Below, piece by piece: positions 1 through 14,400 of a stretch of DNA of 64,000 bases. Under the pieces are notes generated by a model. That model was not told where the DNA came from. It ran no database searches and was given only the letters and a program-made list of their open reading frames with translations. Source of the stretch: Rotaria macrura (Eukaryota > Rotifera > Eurotatoria > Philodinida > Philodinidae); NCBI GenBank assembly GCA_900239685.1, contig OENT01000081.1, positions 124,001 to 188,000 on the forward strand. Reading direction: 5' to 3'. Each line of letters begins with the position of its first letter. Position 1 is the stretch's first letter. Position numbers and translations under genes: made by a program.

Positions 1-855
1 GTAGATACTCTAGTCTGGTTTTTATCACTTTTGACCTTAGACTTTCTGCGTTGTTGAGAATTATTTGATTGAAGACGTTTCTCGTATCAATTCATTTAAG
101 TGGGAATGAAACATTAACATGAGATAATCAATATTTTATCGGTAAGCGATTTCAATTTTCAAGTTATTTGAATCTTGACTAAATCCAACAGAGATTAGTT
201 ATAATAGAGTACATCCGTCAACACTAATAAAGATAGAGCGTAAAAATAATACTAACAATCTATTCTATAATCTAATAAAACAATAGAAAATCTCAACAAC
301 AGATATGCATTAAGTATAAAAATTAAGCCTCAGAAATATGACAAGTCTAGTTAAGAATTAGTTAACCGAAAAATTGTGAATTAGTTTTTTCGACAATACT
401 TTTAAGTCATTTTTTGTTCATGCATACTATTATTATCGTTGATTTTTTTAAAATAAATTAAAGATGAAACCAACAATAGAAAGGATTCATTTACTACAAC
501 TGTTTGAATTCAAACAAAAATAAAATAAAATAAGAATACTAAAAATTGTTGTGTTTCTCAAAATATTTTCCGAAGTCAATTTCTCAATCTAAAATCTGCA
601 TAACAGAATAACGAAATGAATACTGTCATTGGAAGCTAATATTAAAAAAAAATAAAACAAACAAACAAATATTCACAAATCTTATACGCACACATGAATT
701 GTTCGAAAATCTCAGCACTGGGCTATCTTGTCAATATAATCACCGTTATCGATAAGAACACACATACATACATAACGAACTGGCTAATGGAAAATAGCCA
801 AATGTCATCAAAGCCAGTAAACAAGCACGCATTAATATGAGACGAAATAATAAGA
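1..855. other. Non-coding flank downstream of the GPCR gene
   Basis: AT-rich sequence with no open frame that looks coding. It lies 3' of the minus-strand receptor gene and probably holds its 3' UTR. Nothing else is recognised. Confidence 0.5.
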
Positions 856-3800
856 TCAAGAACAATTTGTGTGCGATGTGATTGTTGATTTATTCGTAAT
901 TGGTATTTCAATTACGAAATCATCTTGATCATATAATAAAGAACTCATTTCAGCAATAGTGGCTCGTTCAGGAAAAATATTCGGCACAAGATGCTCAAGT
1001 TCATTGAAAGCTTCAAGTGTTGGACGTTGATTCGCTAATGTTTTCATTTCAAATGTATCAGTACTTTCACTTTTTTTCGTTTTATTCAATACTTTAGAAA
1101 ACGATATATCAGTAATAAGATAACCATTACGTTGTACTGGATTTAAATATGGTGCAAAACTAGGATGTCGTGATTGAGCCTGTGGTGTAAACTTTGTATT
1201 TATTGAATAATTCGATTTACTGAGCGATGTACGAATCTTATACTGTGTTGATAATGAAGTACATCGACAATTATTGTAATGTAGAATTTCAAAAAAAGCA
1301 TTTCGAAATTCTCTAAATAGAAAAGCAAAACATATGTTACAGAATAGAATTCATACTATATTAAAATTTAATCCTAAGAATAGATTATTTAAAATTAATT
1401 CGACTATAAAATGATAAATAGAAACATAATTTTGTATCACATTGCGAAAAACGATTATTCTATATATCATCGATTATGCCTTCGATGAATTTAACTAATG
1501 TTGTATTCAATTCATAGAATATTGTAAGAAAACTATATTTCATAACAATTGATTATAAAAATTCAATCAACCCGAGGAAAAATGACAATCTTACTAAATA
1601 TAAAACATTTTTTTTATTTGATAGCAAAACTAGAATGATAAATTCTATTATATAGAACACAAAAAGAAAAAAAAAAACTTTTCCTACATATATTCCTTAA
1701 GTTGTGCTATAGTCTTTTCAATTTAATAAAAGAACAAGAGTTTTTATGAATATTCTCATATATATAAAAAAGCATCTTCTATTCCTATAGAGTTCAAATA
1801 ATTAAATTAGTTACACTAATCAACCAATTTTTATAATTCATTCGAACAGAATTCTATATTGACATTCATACTGAAAACCACATACATGACGAATATAAAC
1901 AGTTTCTGACTTGAATATAGAAGAGAAAAACCTATATGACATGCAAAACAAAATCTTCCAAGTTCTTTTGTTTATTCTAGCTCAAAGCGGAATACTTTCT
2001 TTGTAGATGGTTTTAGATTACGAAAAGCGATTAGTTTAGCTATTAGGCATCATGTTTAATGATTCTGAAATCATAAAATGTTAACAAGGCCAAACTGTTG
2101 AATAATTCATGACGACTATCACAATGTTTGACGATAGATATACGATTCTTTTCTTCTTTTCTGTAAAATTTTCAACTTAATATGAAAGAAGAAAAACATC
2201 AGAGTTTCTATTCGTGTACATCTTAAAATTTCATATTTATAATTGATACTGTTGAACAACTGAAGAAAATTATTTTGTGTTTTAAATATAAAATCTATGA
2301 GATTCATTAGTTGCAATCATTTTCCCGTTAAATGACTTGTCGTTATCATTCAACTGTTTAATTCATTTTTTTTCTTATAAAAGAAATCTATTTCGTATTT
2401 CTAATGACCATTGATTAGAGTTTACGACATAGGAAAAGAAACTCCGACAAGTACGATTGAATCGTTGTTGTGCTAGTCTTAATGCAATAACTAATAACAT
2501 ACAATAGATCTTTTTATTCCGTTTCGAATACTCTTTTCTTTCAGAATTCTTTCGGAAATAAACTAACTCGAGCGGAGTTGTTCTTTTTATTTTCATTTTA
2601 AATAATTATAAAACTTGATTAAAAATAAAATATAGCAACTTACTTATTTGAAAAAGCATATATTACTGGATTACAAAAAGAATTCGCATAACCTAAATGT
2701 ATTGATAAATCTTTCCGAACAAGTTTAAGCATTGATGCTTACCAATCCATGTGATATATCGTTCTATGTATGGATTAACACATTTATAATCACAATAAGC
2801 TAATCTTAGATACATGACAAAAAATGGTAGCCAACAAGCAATAAATACTCCGACAACAATACCTTGAGAAAAGAAAAGTAATTGAAAAAAAAAAGAAAAT
2901 TTCTTAAGTCTTCTATTCAATCATGTGTCACTCATACCTAATGTTCTTATAGCTTTGACATTTTTATTCCATTTAGCATTTTCAAAAACAAACTTTTCGT
3001 TACTATGTAAACGTTTAATTATGTTTTCAAGTTTTTGTAATTCATGTGAATGTCTTCGTGCTGTTATAAATATTCGACCATAAAGAAAAAGTATAATTAT
3101 AAGTGGAATATAAAATGATGTTGACGATGATATGATCGAATAAATACGATTTGGTCTCATACCACATTCAGTAGAATTCGATGGATGTCCGTCGATTTTC
3201 GCTTGACTATAGACACCCAATAAAACAGGTCCGTAGGATAGAAGAACACTAATTAACCAAATGAAACCGATTATGATAAATATCGTTTGTTTGGTCATTT
3301 TTTGTTTATATTTAAGTGGATTTTCAACGGCAACATATCGATCGAAACTGACAGCAACTAATATATAACAGAATGAAAAGTAAAAATCGTTCAATACAAT
3401 ACATGATTTCACAAATCAATCGAATAGAAATTATTCAATGCCATATCTTACCAAGATGTAAAATTGATGCTGTACAAAATGTTATATCGTTAGCAACCCA
3501 AACATTACAGAATACTCGTCCAAATATCCATTTTTGTTGAATATCATATATAAATCCCGGTATCATAACTGTAGTTGTAACAAGTAAATCAGCAATAGCA
3601 AGTGACATAAGTATAAAATTCGTCGGGTGGCGTAGTCGTTGAACACGACATATGGCTGTAACAACAATGACATTTCCAATAACACTTAACAAGATAATGA
3701 TTGAATAAGACTTAATACATAAAACACAAATAGAATAAGACAAAGAAAAGTTGAATTTTCAAAATCAAATCAAATTGAATCGAATCGTCTGTGTTTCTTT

Positions 3801-3968
3801 ACTTACTATAATTCCAATAATAATTTCTCCAGTACGTGAATTATGTGTATCAGTTTCAATCGTTGTTGTTAAACTATCACTGAGCATTATGTTTTGTGTT
3901 ATTATTATACTAATATTATCAGTTGATAGATCGGTATCCATTGAGAAGTGTCCACAAATTTTCCACAC
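856..3968 (-). CDS. Class A GPCR, biogenic-amine receptor type, six exons, 488 codons
   Basis: Seven-transmembrane receptor at the cell surface, likely for a monoamine (serotonin, octopamine, tyramine or dopamine class). Exons in transcript order are 3807-3968, 3452-3710, 2938-3357, 2743-2862, 2644-2692 and 856-1312. All junctions are GT..AG and the phases close exactly. Visible landmarks are TM2 'LAIADLL', TM3 'VWVANDITFCTASIL' with an Asp seven residues after the conserved Cys (residue about 129, position 3.32, the amine anchor), 'DRY' at 146-148, TM5 'SSSTSFYIPL', TM6 'CWLPFF' at 290-295 and TM7 'NPVIYAFSNKEFRNAF' from 328. The N-terminus carries Asn/Thr-rich extracellular sequence and the cytoplasmic tail runs from about 336 to 488. 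The start at 3968 is the first in-frame ATG seen; an ATG nine codons further in is possible. The last intron (1313-2643) is long and shows no coding exon. The aminergic call rests on D3.32 and the TM5-TM7 motifs; the exact ligand cannot be read. Confidence 0.9.
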
Positions 3969-6900
3969 TATAACGTATATTCATAGATTAATAAATATAA
4001 CAGAGAGAAAACAAATAGAAAAAAAAGTCGAACGAATAATGAAATCAATGAATGTTTACAACAGATTTGGCTCAATACTAATACTATCGTCAGCTGACAA
4101 ACATTCAAGCTTAGTTCATACAAACAGATGTCTCGTATATCGAAAACAACTGACATAAGTTTATTAGCAAAAGAGATCGTGGAAGACAAAAGAAAAGAAA
4201 AGAAAACTTCATTAAGAAAAAAAGTTTCTATATGTGTGCCTAAAAGGAAGAACAATCATAGCTGTTGCTCAGCACTAGTTTTGATGTTATATCATGAAGC
4301 ATTTTAAAACTCATCTTTAGTAAGGATAAAATAAATATTTGACTTCATCGTTTCATCTTTTCATTAAATATTAAAATTATTTTTAACTGTTTCCGTATTT
4401 TTTAAGAATAAAAATAGAAGACATTATTATACTTGAATATATATATATATCTATGAATCAAAATGAGTATTTTACTTATTCTGTAGTGTAATGTGATACT
4501 TGGTAGTCTTTAGAATCAAAAGAAATATAATGGGAATCTACTCGATTTCGCAAGAAGGCAAAAAGGCATCTATACATCGCATTAGTTCAAGTATAAAACG
4601 TGTCTGTTAACATGATTGATCGTTTGTTCTCAATTGAATCCATAGTGTGTTCAGAAGAAGGCTTTTAGTTTGCATTCATTTCAGAAGAGATAGAGAAAAC
4701 TTGTTGCTTCCTCTTCCTTTTCTTCTTCATCTCGTTTTTTTTTTATGTCCACATCTTAGGCAAACTATTGATCATATTACGCTACTATTGTAGAAAGAAC
4801 GACAGTTCGAAGACAGCAGATCTTGTTATTGTTGAATATTCAGGTCGGGAATAAATTCTATGTCAACTGATATAATACATTCAAGCACTAGAATGATGCC
4901 TAGATTCGATTTCAGCCATAATAGTAAACAAATTTAATATAGATTTCATCACGAAATAATCTACAATCGAAACTCATGCTCATATCCAGAAACGTATGCA
5001 GTTAAATCACGATAAGCAAAGTTTAACTATTTTTAATCAGTAGTCATGCTATTTAGTTTTCGAATCTACGTATTAATCTATGCTATTATTAGACTTGATT
5101 TTTATCTAAATTTATATATCTATAGAAGTTGAACAAGTTTTTATTCACGAGTTAAGTGTTCTCTTTTTTTTCTATGACACTTACCAGAACTACTTTATGA
5201 ATTGTAAACGAGAGAAATATTGTCGTGATAAATAACATGCACTGAAAACTAAGTCTCACTAGCTCCCAATGATAATAATAATAATAGTAATAATAACAGC
5301 AAAAACGACATCAATGACTCATATATTCTTTCAAAAAAAAACAGATGATCTCGACAATAAACTTATTCAATAAAATTATTCGTACTCAATTGCTATTGAC
5401 AAGATGTTTATTCGATGCATACAAACTACAATTGTTATTAATTTTGCATGTGTAGTTTTGATAAAAGATGAAAGAGGAAGATCAACTCATAGGAAAAATG
5501 TTATAATTGAAATAACTAGCACATAAATTAGCCAAGCTTAGTTAAGAAGACGAACGAATAACAAAATACAAAGAAAAAAAAAGGACTTCACAAGAGAAAA
5601 AAAAGAATAACCTATGCAAAACGAATCATATAAAATAGATCATTGTTCATTAAAACATTTTCTCCTCGTACTAAATTTCATTTGTATATCCTATTCGAGA
5701 GTTTATATAACATTCATAATTACCTTATTGTTCGGTTTGTTCTTTGTTTTGTTTTTCGTTGTTGATTCAAATGAATAGAAATTCAATTAATAATTAATGA
5801 ATAGGAAAGATCATCATCGATCAAAAATAAATAGAGTTTTTATTTGTTAATATAATACAAATAATTAGGAGCATGTTTAGAATCATTAATTCCTATGTTC
5901 ATGATCTTAAAGTAAGTATAATCAAAATATCTATCGATTATGATGACCATTGTAAGAATAAATCTTCTATAAAACCAAAGAAATTTAACTCTACAAAGGC
6001 TTACTTTGTCGTTTTCTTTTTTTTGTGACATATATATTTACAAGCAAAAATATCTTACGCATAGAATATTTATGACTTCAAATTCTTATTCAATAAGATT
6101 CTGTCTCTGATGGAAAACTTCTGGATATCTTCATTTCTTTCCTTTTTTTCACTCTTATACTATTGATGTCGTTGTCAGTTAAATAACAAGGACAAACATG
6201 ACGAGAAGATCATTTAGCAAACAAAGAGTGTGTTGTGTAGCTTTGTTTTTAATAAATCTTTTGTAATCGATAATAAATTATTATAATTCATTAATGTTTG
6301 AAAAATATTCAATTGTAGATTCTGTATAAAAGAAATTGAATTTCTTGTTTCTTTTATTTTATTTTGATTAATACTATTATCTTCGTAGTGTTGGTCTTAC
6401 CGCGTTCTTGATGTTATTGATGTTGCTTCATCATTATTATTTCTCGTTTTCTCTTCTTCTGTCTAACACGTTTCTTTTCCTTCTTTTTTTTTGGTACACA
6501 ATTTATTTACATATATTCAAGCAGAAAGGAAGTGAACAAGAGTTTTCTTTCTTTTTCCAACATTTTCTCAATATTTGACTTTTTTCTTCTTCCTTCTTCT
6601 TTTTCAAGCAAAAAAAAAAAAGAAGTCCTAGAAAAACGCGTTATGAAGACAGACGACACAAGCAGAGAGCAAAAATCGGTAGTAGAGTAGCCGACTTTTA
6701 CTCATCAAAATCATCTATAACAATGCTGATGAAAGTAATAAAAGAAAGATTTTCTTGTTTCTTTTGCTCATCTTAGCATACACGAGAAAACTAAATGACA
6801 AAAATGATACGCGTTAACTACTTGTAGATTACATGCAAAGTCATCAACATTCATTGAGATAAGAAGCTTTTCTCAATGAAAAGAATTTCTGGATTCTTTT

Positions 6901-7055
6901 TTCTTTCTTCAACTAAAAACATGGCCTCCATTCTATTGAACTACTTACCTATTGTTATTCCTAGTTTTACGTAAAAAATTGATCTAAATCACACTAGGAA
7001 ATCGTCATCGTTAGCTGTTACATCAGCATAAATAGCATTCAAACGCCTGCTGAGA
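3969..7055. other. Gene-poor AT-rich stretch
   Basis: No coding region supported. It contains homopurine/homopyrimidine tracts and a short TAA-type microsatellite near 5275-5300. Short open frames here lack recognisable domains or splice context. Confidence 0.45.
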
Positions 7056-7235
7056 TCAGTTTTCCTCAGTATTGTTTATATTGTGTTCGTCACTAACTAC
7101 TAAGTTATTTTGCGATATTTGATGGCATCCCGTATCATGTGACACCTGTACAAATATCAACGCTCTAAGGCAGAATATACAAGAAAGAAGGATAAAAGCT
7201 AGAGTGCCGGATGTCAAACGTTGTGCTAAATTCAT
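7056..7235 (-). CDS. Possible small secreted-protein exon (weak)
   Basis: A 59-codon minus-strand frame starts with a signal-peptide-like profile: a short polar N-terminus with an Arg, then a hydrophobic core 'TLAFILLSCIFCL', followed by a polar Asn-rich tail. It ends at a stop with no obvious following exon, although a GT donor could lie within it. An opposite-strand frame of similar length overlaps it and also has a hydrophobic stretch, so chance is quite possible. No family is recognised. It would need transcript support. Confidence 0.15.
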   Translation of the reverse strand: MNLAQRLTSGTLAFILLSCIFCLRALIFVQVSHDTGCHQISQNNLVVSDEHNINNTEEN

Positions 7236-8191
7236 AATGTTGTATGTACATGTTGACATATTGATGTTGGTAGTCATCTTATGCATGCTCGTCTCTCTCG
7301 TTCTTATTTTCCATCATAAAAATCAATCAGATATTATTATCCTCAGGGATTGTGATCATATCGCAAAGGATAATTTTCTTACACTCATTGAAATGGATTT
7401 AAACATAGATAAACAACATGGCCTGTCGGATAGTTTTACAAATTGATATGTATCCAATTTTTATAATAACTAGACAAACTTTTACATGTGAACATAAATA
7501 TAAAATCTTTTAACGTCGTTATTCATTCATCATTTTCTAAAGAAATTCTTAATTACATTACATCGTTTTATGAAGATAAACACTTAAGTTCATAATCAAT
7601 ACTTAAGATACTAAACTAACCTGCTTGCACTTATTCACTTGCAGTAAATAGTAACTTCAACGAAAGTTTGTTTGTAAGGAACAACGATAGTCACATCCGT
7701 TTTTCCAGCAATAAATTACAAAAAAAGTAACTTGAAAGTCTTGATGTTCATGTCTTTTTTGGGAATTAATTTGTTAACGTTCGCTGAATAATTTGAGAAG
7801 AACTACCCCGACACTATTATTTTTTTTTTGATGGCTATTTGAAGATTTTTTTTCATATAATGATTATTTTAGTTGAGTTGTTGCTAAGTATTTATAAAAG
7901 ATTCAACGTACATGTAGACACTGAACTATTCAATGCTATGCCGTTTATGGATGCGTCAAAGCAGGAAATAACTGCTTAAAATAAAGTGTTCTAATAAGTA
8001 CACTTTAGATAAAAAATGAGTGGATAAATATATTTTTTGACTTGAAGATTATATCTTCAAATGATGCGACCGTAAATTGGATTAGATTGGTCAAAGAGAT
8101 TAGTTGAGAAAATCTTTCCGTTGTGTTAAACAAATCACGAAATGAAACTTCTAACTCATTATATGATATTTTCTTTTGATAATTCTCTTAG

Positions 8192-8322
8192 AATGTCGTA
8201 GTCACGAAATAAATTGTTCTGGTTGGTCTATGTATAATGGTGCAAATGATCTATGTCGATTAGTTGTTCCTAAAGAATATCGATTAGGATTAACAGAAGA
8301 TGATTATATCCTATTAGTTTAA
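8192..8322 (+). pseudogene. Exon-like coding relic, unrecognised
   Basis: A pyrimidine-rich tract ending in AG at 8190-8191 is followed by a 42-codon open frame entered in phase 1. It has a coding-like composition with several Cys, and 'CSGWSMYNGANDLCRLVVP' is readable. It ends at a TAA. About 200 bp downstream another Cys-rich stretch, 'HCDCKDRYHSV', can be read near 8525, but it is preceded by an in-frame TGA and does not join in phase. This looks like the remains of a multi-exon gene. The family is unknown. Confidence 0.3.
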
Positions 8323-8396
8323 AGTGAATCCAATTCCGCTAAAAGCTATTCTAAAGACTGAATGAAACAAAATATTTTCATAAGACTTACTGGTAT

Positions 8397-8426
8397 GTTA
8401 CATCATGACACAAGACATGATGTAAC
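8397..8426. repeat. Perfect 11-bp inverted repeat (hairpin, 8-nt loop)
   Basis: GTTACATCATG and its exact reverse complement CATGATGTAAC are separated by 8 nt. It sits between the two relic exon-like pieces. No function is assigned. Confidence 0.7.
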
Positions 8427-11400
8427 TGGAATGAACTTTATTATATGCTACTTCAATAGGTTTGTAAATCTATGTTCACATAATTGTGTTTTTCATCATT
8501 ATTTACTATTTTGTAGATTGACGTCATTGTGACTGTAAAGACCGTTATCATTCTGTTTTATCACGAAGTCAAGTCTACAGATTTGTTCTAAGAAAAATAA
8601 AAATTGAGACTACAATGTCGCAAATCTTCATTATATCTGATTCATTCACATAACATTGATACAATCTTCTAATATTCTTTGTTTTATCAGTATATTTATC
8701 ATCAAAGTTATTTTGATGAAATAAGAAAATGAAAAATTTAATGTTTGCATGTATCAGATAGAATGAAATAGAAAAAAAACCATTTTTAGGTTTCATTTTG
8801 TACAAATCAGATCAGAGAAGAGGACAAATTCGATTAGATATTAATTTCCGAAAGATGTTGAACGATGCATGAAATTCTTCTTCTCTTTGTGTCATGTCAT
8901 CGGGAATTAGACTAACAAAAATGTAAAATAATGTTTCGTGTATATGGTGTCATAAAAAACGATGACATTCATTGACGGATGTAAGTGGTTGTAAACGTTC
9001 ACTTAACTACTTTAACAAAAGACATTTTTTTATCAGCTCATGCCCTAAAGGAAATCATACAAACTATTAAGTAAAATGAAAAGACGATGAATGTCAATGA
9101 TGCTTATGAAATAATCATACGTTAATAATGTGTTTCTGATCGAGATATTAACCTCAAGAATTTTACAATTACACAGTGAAAATTATATAGGAAAGAAAAT
9201 TTCATTTGTTCGAATCAATCTCATCATAGAAAAAAAATATAATAGAGAGTATCATGATTCATTGCCAAAATCGAAAAGAAAACACTGCATATATTTCGTA
9301 TTCATTAAACTGACATCATAATAATACACATAACTGAGTTAAATAAATGGCAAGATCAGTGCTTGTTTCAATTACTAGATCAATGAATATGACAACCAAA
9401 TTTATACTGGTTATTCTGCTTTAACTATATTGATCGTTATTAAATTGATGTGTATCTCGACTTATAGATATCTGTTCAAATCATTTATTACATGTTTTTA
9501 TTTGAATGATAATTAATAGTTACAGGATGAGACCAGCATTTGACAAATGAAACAAGAAAGAAAACAAGTCTTTTTTTTTTCTTGTGAAGAGAATACATGA
9601 AGTTGTTACTAATGATGTTTCTCTTAAAAATAATTTTTTAATTATTTAACCTGGAAACAATTTTCAAAGTGTATTAATCAACATGAGTTATCTATACTCG
9701 AATGATGTTAGGCACATATAATGAAATACTATTTTTGATTATCAACCTATTGACGTCACACACGTTTGAAAATGTGCGATGTAAATGTCAACTTTTACTT
9801 TTGCATTTCATTAGATTTCATTCCAGTACATAACTTTGAAATATAATAAACTTACTCAAATAGGAACGACATTCATTTAGAGATAATCCTATTCAATATT
9901 ACAGACTTATAATACAGAACATTGTTTCTATGTTCAAGACTACTCTTGCTTTCAGTATGATTAATTTTGAAATACAATTCAAAGTATGCTGAGATTAGTG
10001 TTTGAGTGTTATCATTTTGCTTCGAGAAAGTTTGAATACACATCCAAATGATATATTTGTTCTGGTACTTGTACTATATTGTGTCGATCTTGACATCAGA
10101 CGTGTACACATATTCTACTCTATCAGTGACGACTTATTGGAATAAAAGTATGAAACGAAATTTATTTCAAGCTAGTAGCATTTTGATAATGAATAAAAAC
10201 TCGTGTAAAAGAGTAAGAAAACTATGCATTACATAAAGGTAAAGAAAATAGAAATCCGTAAAAATGAATCATTAGATTCATTCTACGACGTAATTGATTA
10301 TGTTTCCTAGCAACGTGAATGCTCAAAATGTAAAACGTATTTATGAAAATCACTTTCAATATGATAAAATCAAAAGAAATAGATCATGAGTCCTTTTTTG
10401 TCGAGCAAACACAAGTCGTATACAGTATTTTCAAAAATAGAATTTCACTCTAATGAATTCTTCAAATTATTTTCTAAATTCAAAAGATTTAAAATAGTAG
10501 TATTCTACGGTTTGCTAATATGAGTTTTATCAAATGAATAAAATTCGCGTCGATATAAAAATCTAACGTATGTTATGCTTGAAAATCATTATGTACTGAG
10601 AGTAAAAATCATACAAAGTTTTATTTATTCATTTATTCATTAGGGTAATGTAATGCATAATGTTTTTACTGGTGAAACAAGAATTGAAGACGAAGAAGAA
10701 AGAATAAAAATACGTATATAATTACATGTATTGATATGCAAAGTTGGAGAGTCATGCCATGTTTCGAACAATGGGACGAGTCTAACAATGATCACGACAT
10801 ATTTAGAATAAAAGAGATTATCTTAAGATGATCATATCTCATCGAAGACAAAGTAAAATGTAATTAAGATAGCGAAATGATGAAAGAATCATCGAGGGTT
10901 ATCTCAATAACACGTCATTTTATATTAAATAAACAAGAATCAATTTTTTTCATATGAAAACATTTGCAAAATGATCTCATGAAAAACGTCATTTTAATTA
11001 AACAAATGCAAAAACTCTAATAATAGACGACATAATTGTTATTATAATTAAAAGCGAAATGCCTTTAAGATTTAGCTCAATATTTCTTAAAAAAATATCA
11101 TTGTTTCAATAGCTTCGAGCAAGAATGTTAAATCATTCTTATCTAACGCCAAATGTATAAACGTCCACGGCCAGAGTTTTTGCCTATTGACTAAGAAATT
11201 TTCATCAACAAGAACTTCTTCTACGTGTCAAACTGTCAATAGTTGACAATAATCGAACACATTGAAAGTCGTTGACACCTATCAATCTTTTTTAATCGAT
11301 AGATTAAGTTGCAATAATCATTAACCCTATACGCCCGGATGTTGCCATATGGTAACATTTAAACAATAATTTTAGAATGATTTCCTTATTGCAAAGATAT

Positions 11401-14400
11401 AGAACCTTTTAACAATTCGATAGTTACTGTGGCACATTTCTGAATGCGTTCATGATTTTGAGCACAGAAAAGAAACACTTTTCGCTGAGAACATAACTGA
11501 ATCTATCTACAACATCCCAGAAAAGCCACTCGACCATACGAACCACCTACCTAAGCAATAAACTCGTTGAATACCGGTAGCCATGAGTGGTCAATTTTTC
11601 TGTTTTAGATCTATTCCATATTTCAATATTCAGAAGGATCTTTCAGTAAATCTGCGCAATAAAATTTATAGAAGTTGCCTTTTAGCAACAGCCGTCTGTA
11701 ACGAACGGGTCAAATTGGTTCGAAAATTCATTTATCGATCTCGATCATCCAACTAGACTATTCTGTGTCTTCTCGTTTATTCATGAACCTTATATAATAT
11801 GAAAGAAATGATTCACATGTACGAAGAGTGCTTTCATACCGATTTTTCCAAATTGCAATCTACTTATCGTGGCAAGATTCAAGTACGCAAGTACACAAGT
11901 CTTTTACTTTTCCACAAGTAGTATAGAAAACTATAATTGATTTCAATATAGATGTTAGTGTAGATGAATGAAGGATCTATACCAACGTATATACTAAAAC
12001 ACCAAAGAACCCCAATCCTCACCGAGCCATCGCACCCTGAAGGCTATAATATATTTCGGCTTTACCGTGAAAATGTATTTCACTTTGGGAATAGCTGTGT
12101 AAAAGCACTCTACGTACGTGTGAGTCATTTCTTTTATGTATAACGTTTAATGAGAAGAAACAGAACAGTGCATTTGGATGATTGAAATTAAAAAAATAAA
12201 ATTTTCCGATTATTTTTACCCGTTACGGATGACTTCTGCCAAATGGCAACATACAGCCATTGGGTACAGAAGCACTTTTTGATTTCGACAATTGCACTAT
12301 TGGTATGTAGATGGCAGAGCAACAAAGATATGCAGGACAACATGTATTTGCTATTTTTCTTCTGCGAGCCGACTGGAAAGAGTTAAATACTCTAGAAGAG
12401 AGCTTCAATGTATTATAACAAGCACGAAAAATCTTTGAATTTTCATACATGTTATGATCCTATTCTTCGTTAATGTTATCATATTCATGAGTTATTTAAT
12501 ATGCAAACGAACACTAGTTTTTCAGCTGTTATTAAACATAACACGAGAAAATCAATATGGTGGAAAACAAATCTAAAAAATAATTGAAAATGCAATGTGA
12601 TTGTAAGCTAGATTCGAACAAATGCTTCTACTACTTTTACATGATATTTATTTCGATAAATATAAATGAAATCGTATAAGTACTTGATTTGTTTCTTATG
12701 CATATATTTAACATCTAGACACTCATATATAACCATAGATTGTTTACCAGCTGAGAATATTTTGAAGTGAAACATGCCATATATATAATTAGTACTAGTA
12801 CTCTAGTCATTTCAATGAAGTTGAACTGTATTCTAAATTGAAAACTATTATACTGAGCGGAACCTAAAACTTCTTGCAACTCGAAACGCGTACTCATAGA
12901 AAAGAGCATTTAATTGATAACTCTACAGCAACGTTTGAAGTAGTCATTGTGGTGTTGGACAGAAAGTATCATCCCAACAATCTACCTTTGAAACGTTTTT
13001 ATGTATTCATGAAGCACAGTATCAAATTGAGCTCCTTGGTGATGCTATTCCTTTTGTCAAACTTACTTAATCCAAATGAGTATCAAGTCTATCTTTAACA
13101 TAGCTGACCCAACAAAAGTCCGATGCAGCAACATCAGGCGAATATGACGGGTAAGCCGTAACTTTGATTTTTTTCCTCTTGAAAATAACTAATAATAATT
13201 TCTGTGACATGTGGTTTATAGGTATGCACCAGTATCAGTTAACAATTGGGGACTGGATATGTATATCACTCAATTCATAAGCAAACGAATAGGGGTACCC
13301 TTTGTAAATAATTTAAAGGTATATAGAGTTAGGTTTGTACGAGGCATGCATGAATATCTACTACACTAAGCGTCAGTCTGATTAGGTATCTATCCAAATG
13401 ATCTATGACTAAATCAATAATTAGTAACTTAATAATGCTAATAGATTATAAATTATCTAATCTTGAAAATCAGTTGAGTTATATAAATACCCAGTCGGAC
13501 AAGTTCCCAGTTAACTTACACTAGTGCATACCTAATGGTTTTGCGTTATCATGGAGATCGTCTTCTCTTCAATAAGTTTTTAAGATTTAAGATATCTGAG
13601 ATTGCGATTCGAGTATTACTTGCCGCGATTCACTCCAAACAACTTTCCAAACCAAGCATCTACTGCCCAAGGAGAGCTCGACATTCCCTATCGATTGAAT
13701 ACCTTTCAAGTTCGATTCGGTATACTTGGATGATTCAGTAAACTATCCTTCCATCGACAGGATTTCCCTGTTTCTCCCTCTCTCTCTAAGTAATGGCGTG
13801 GTTCAACAAGATCACTGGTCATTTTAATTAGAATTCTACATGAATCCACTCTTTTTTCTTGAAGAAATGACGAAATTCAACGTTTGATCATGAAACTTTA
13901 TAGTTTATCATTATTTTTTGGAAAGTTAGACTTTAAAAGAATGCTGTCTAGTTTTTTGTTACTTTCAAATCAAGATCTTCTCAGAATTACAACTGATTTC
14001 CAAGTAGAAATGAAAGCTGCTATTTTTACATTGTAGAATTTTACTATGCGTCTGTCAGAATGTTATCAAACGTACCGGAAAGAATTTGGCATGATTTCTA
14101 AAACAGAATAAACAAGCAATGGGTGCAAATAGTATTAATCTGAAGACATTTTGTTTATAAACTGACTAGTTTTCTCAGCTGCAAGATCCCATTTTATTAA
14201 ACGTCACTTCTATTTTCAATATTGTAAATTCAGTCTGAAATGTTAAATATGTATTTACATTGTAAATAAAGACAAATCATTTGAAGAATGTTGAACAATG
14301 AAATATATCATTTTTAAATACTATTTTCAGTTAATCATACTGCCATTTCTTCTTGATTCCTACTCAATTTAGAAAAAAAAAATTTCTAATTCTTTTTCTC

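Noticed and set aside
2375-2596. 73-codon minus-strand frame inside the last GPCR intron
   Set aside because: The receptor tail joins perfectly from 2644 to 1312 in phase, and this frame has no fitting splice sites or domain.
3751-4158. 135-codon plus-strand frame
   Set aside because: Antisense of the GPCR first exon and its upstream flank; no domain, and the minus-strand model explains the region.
12223-12450. 75-codon minus-strand frame with several Cys
   Set aside because: No recognisable Cys spacing, no neighbouring exons, and the transposon-end-like sequence overlaps its 3' end.
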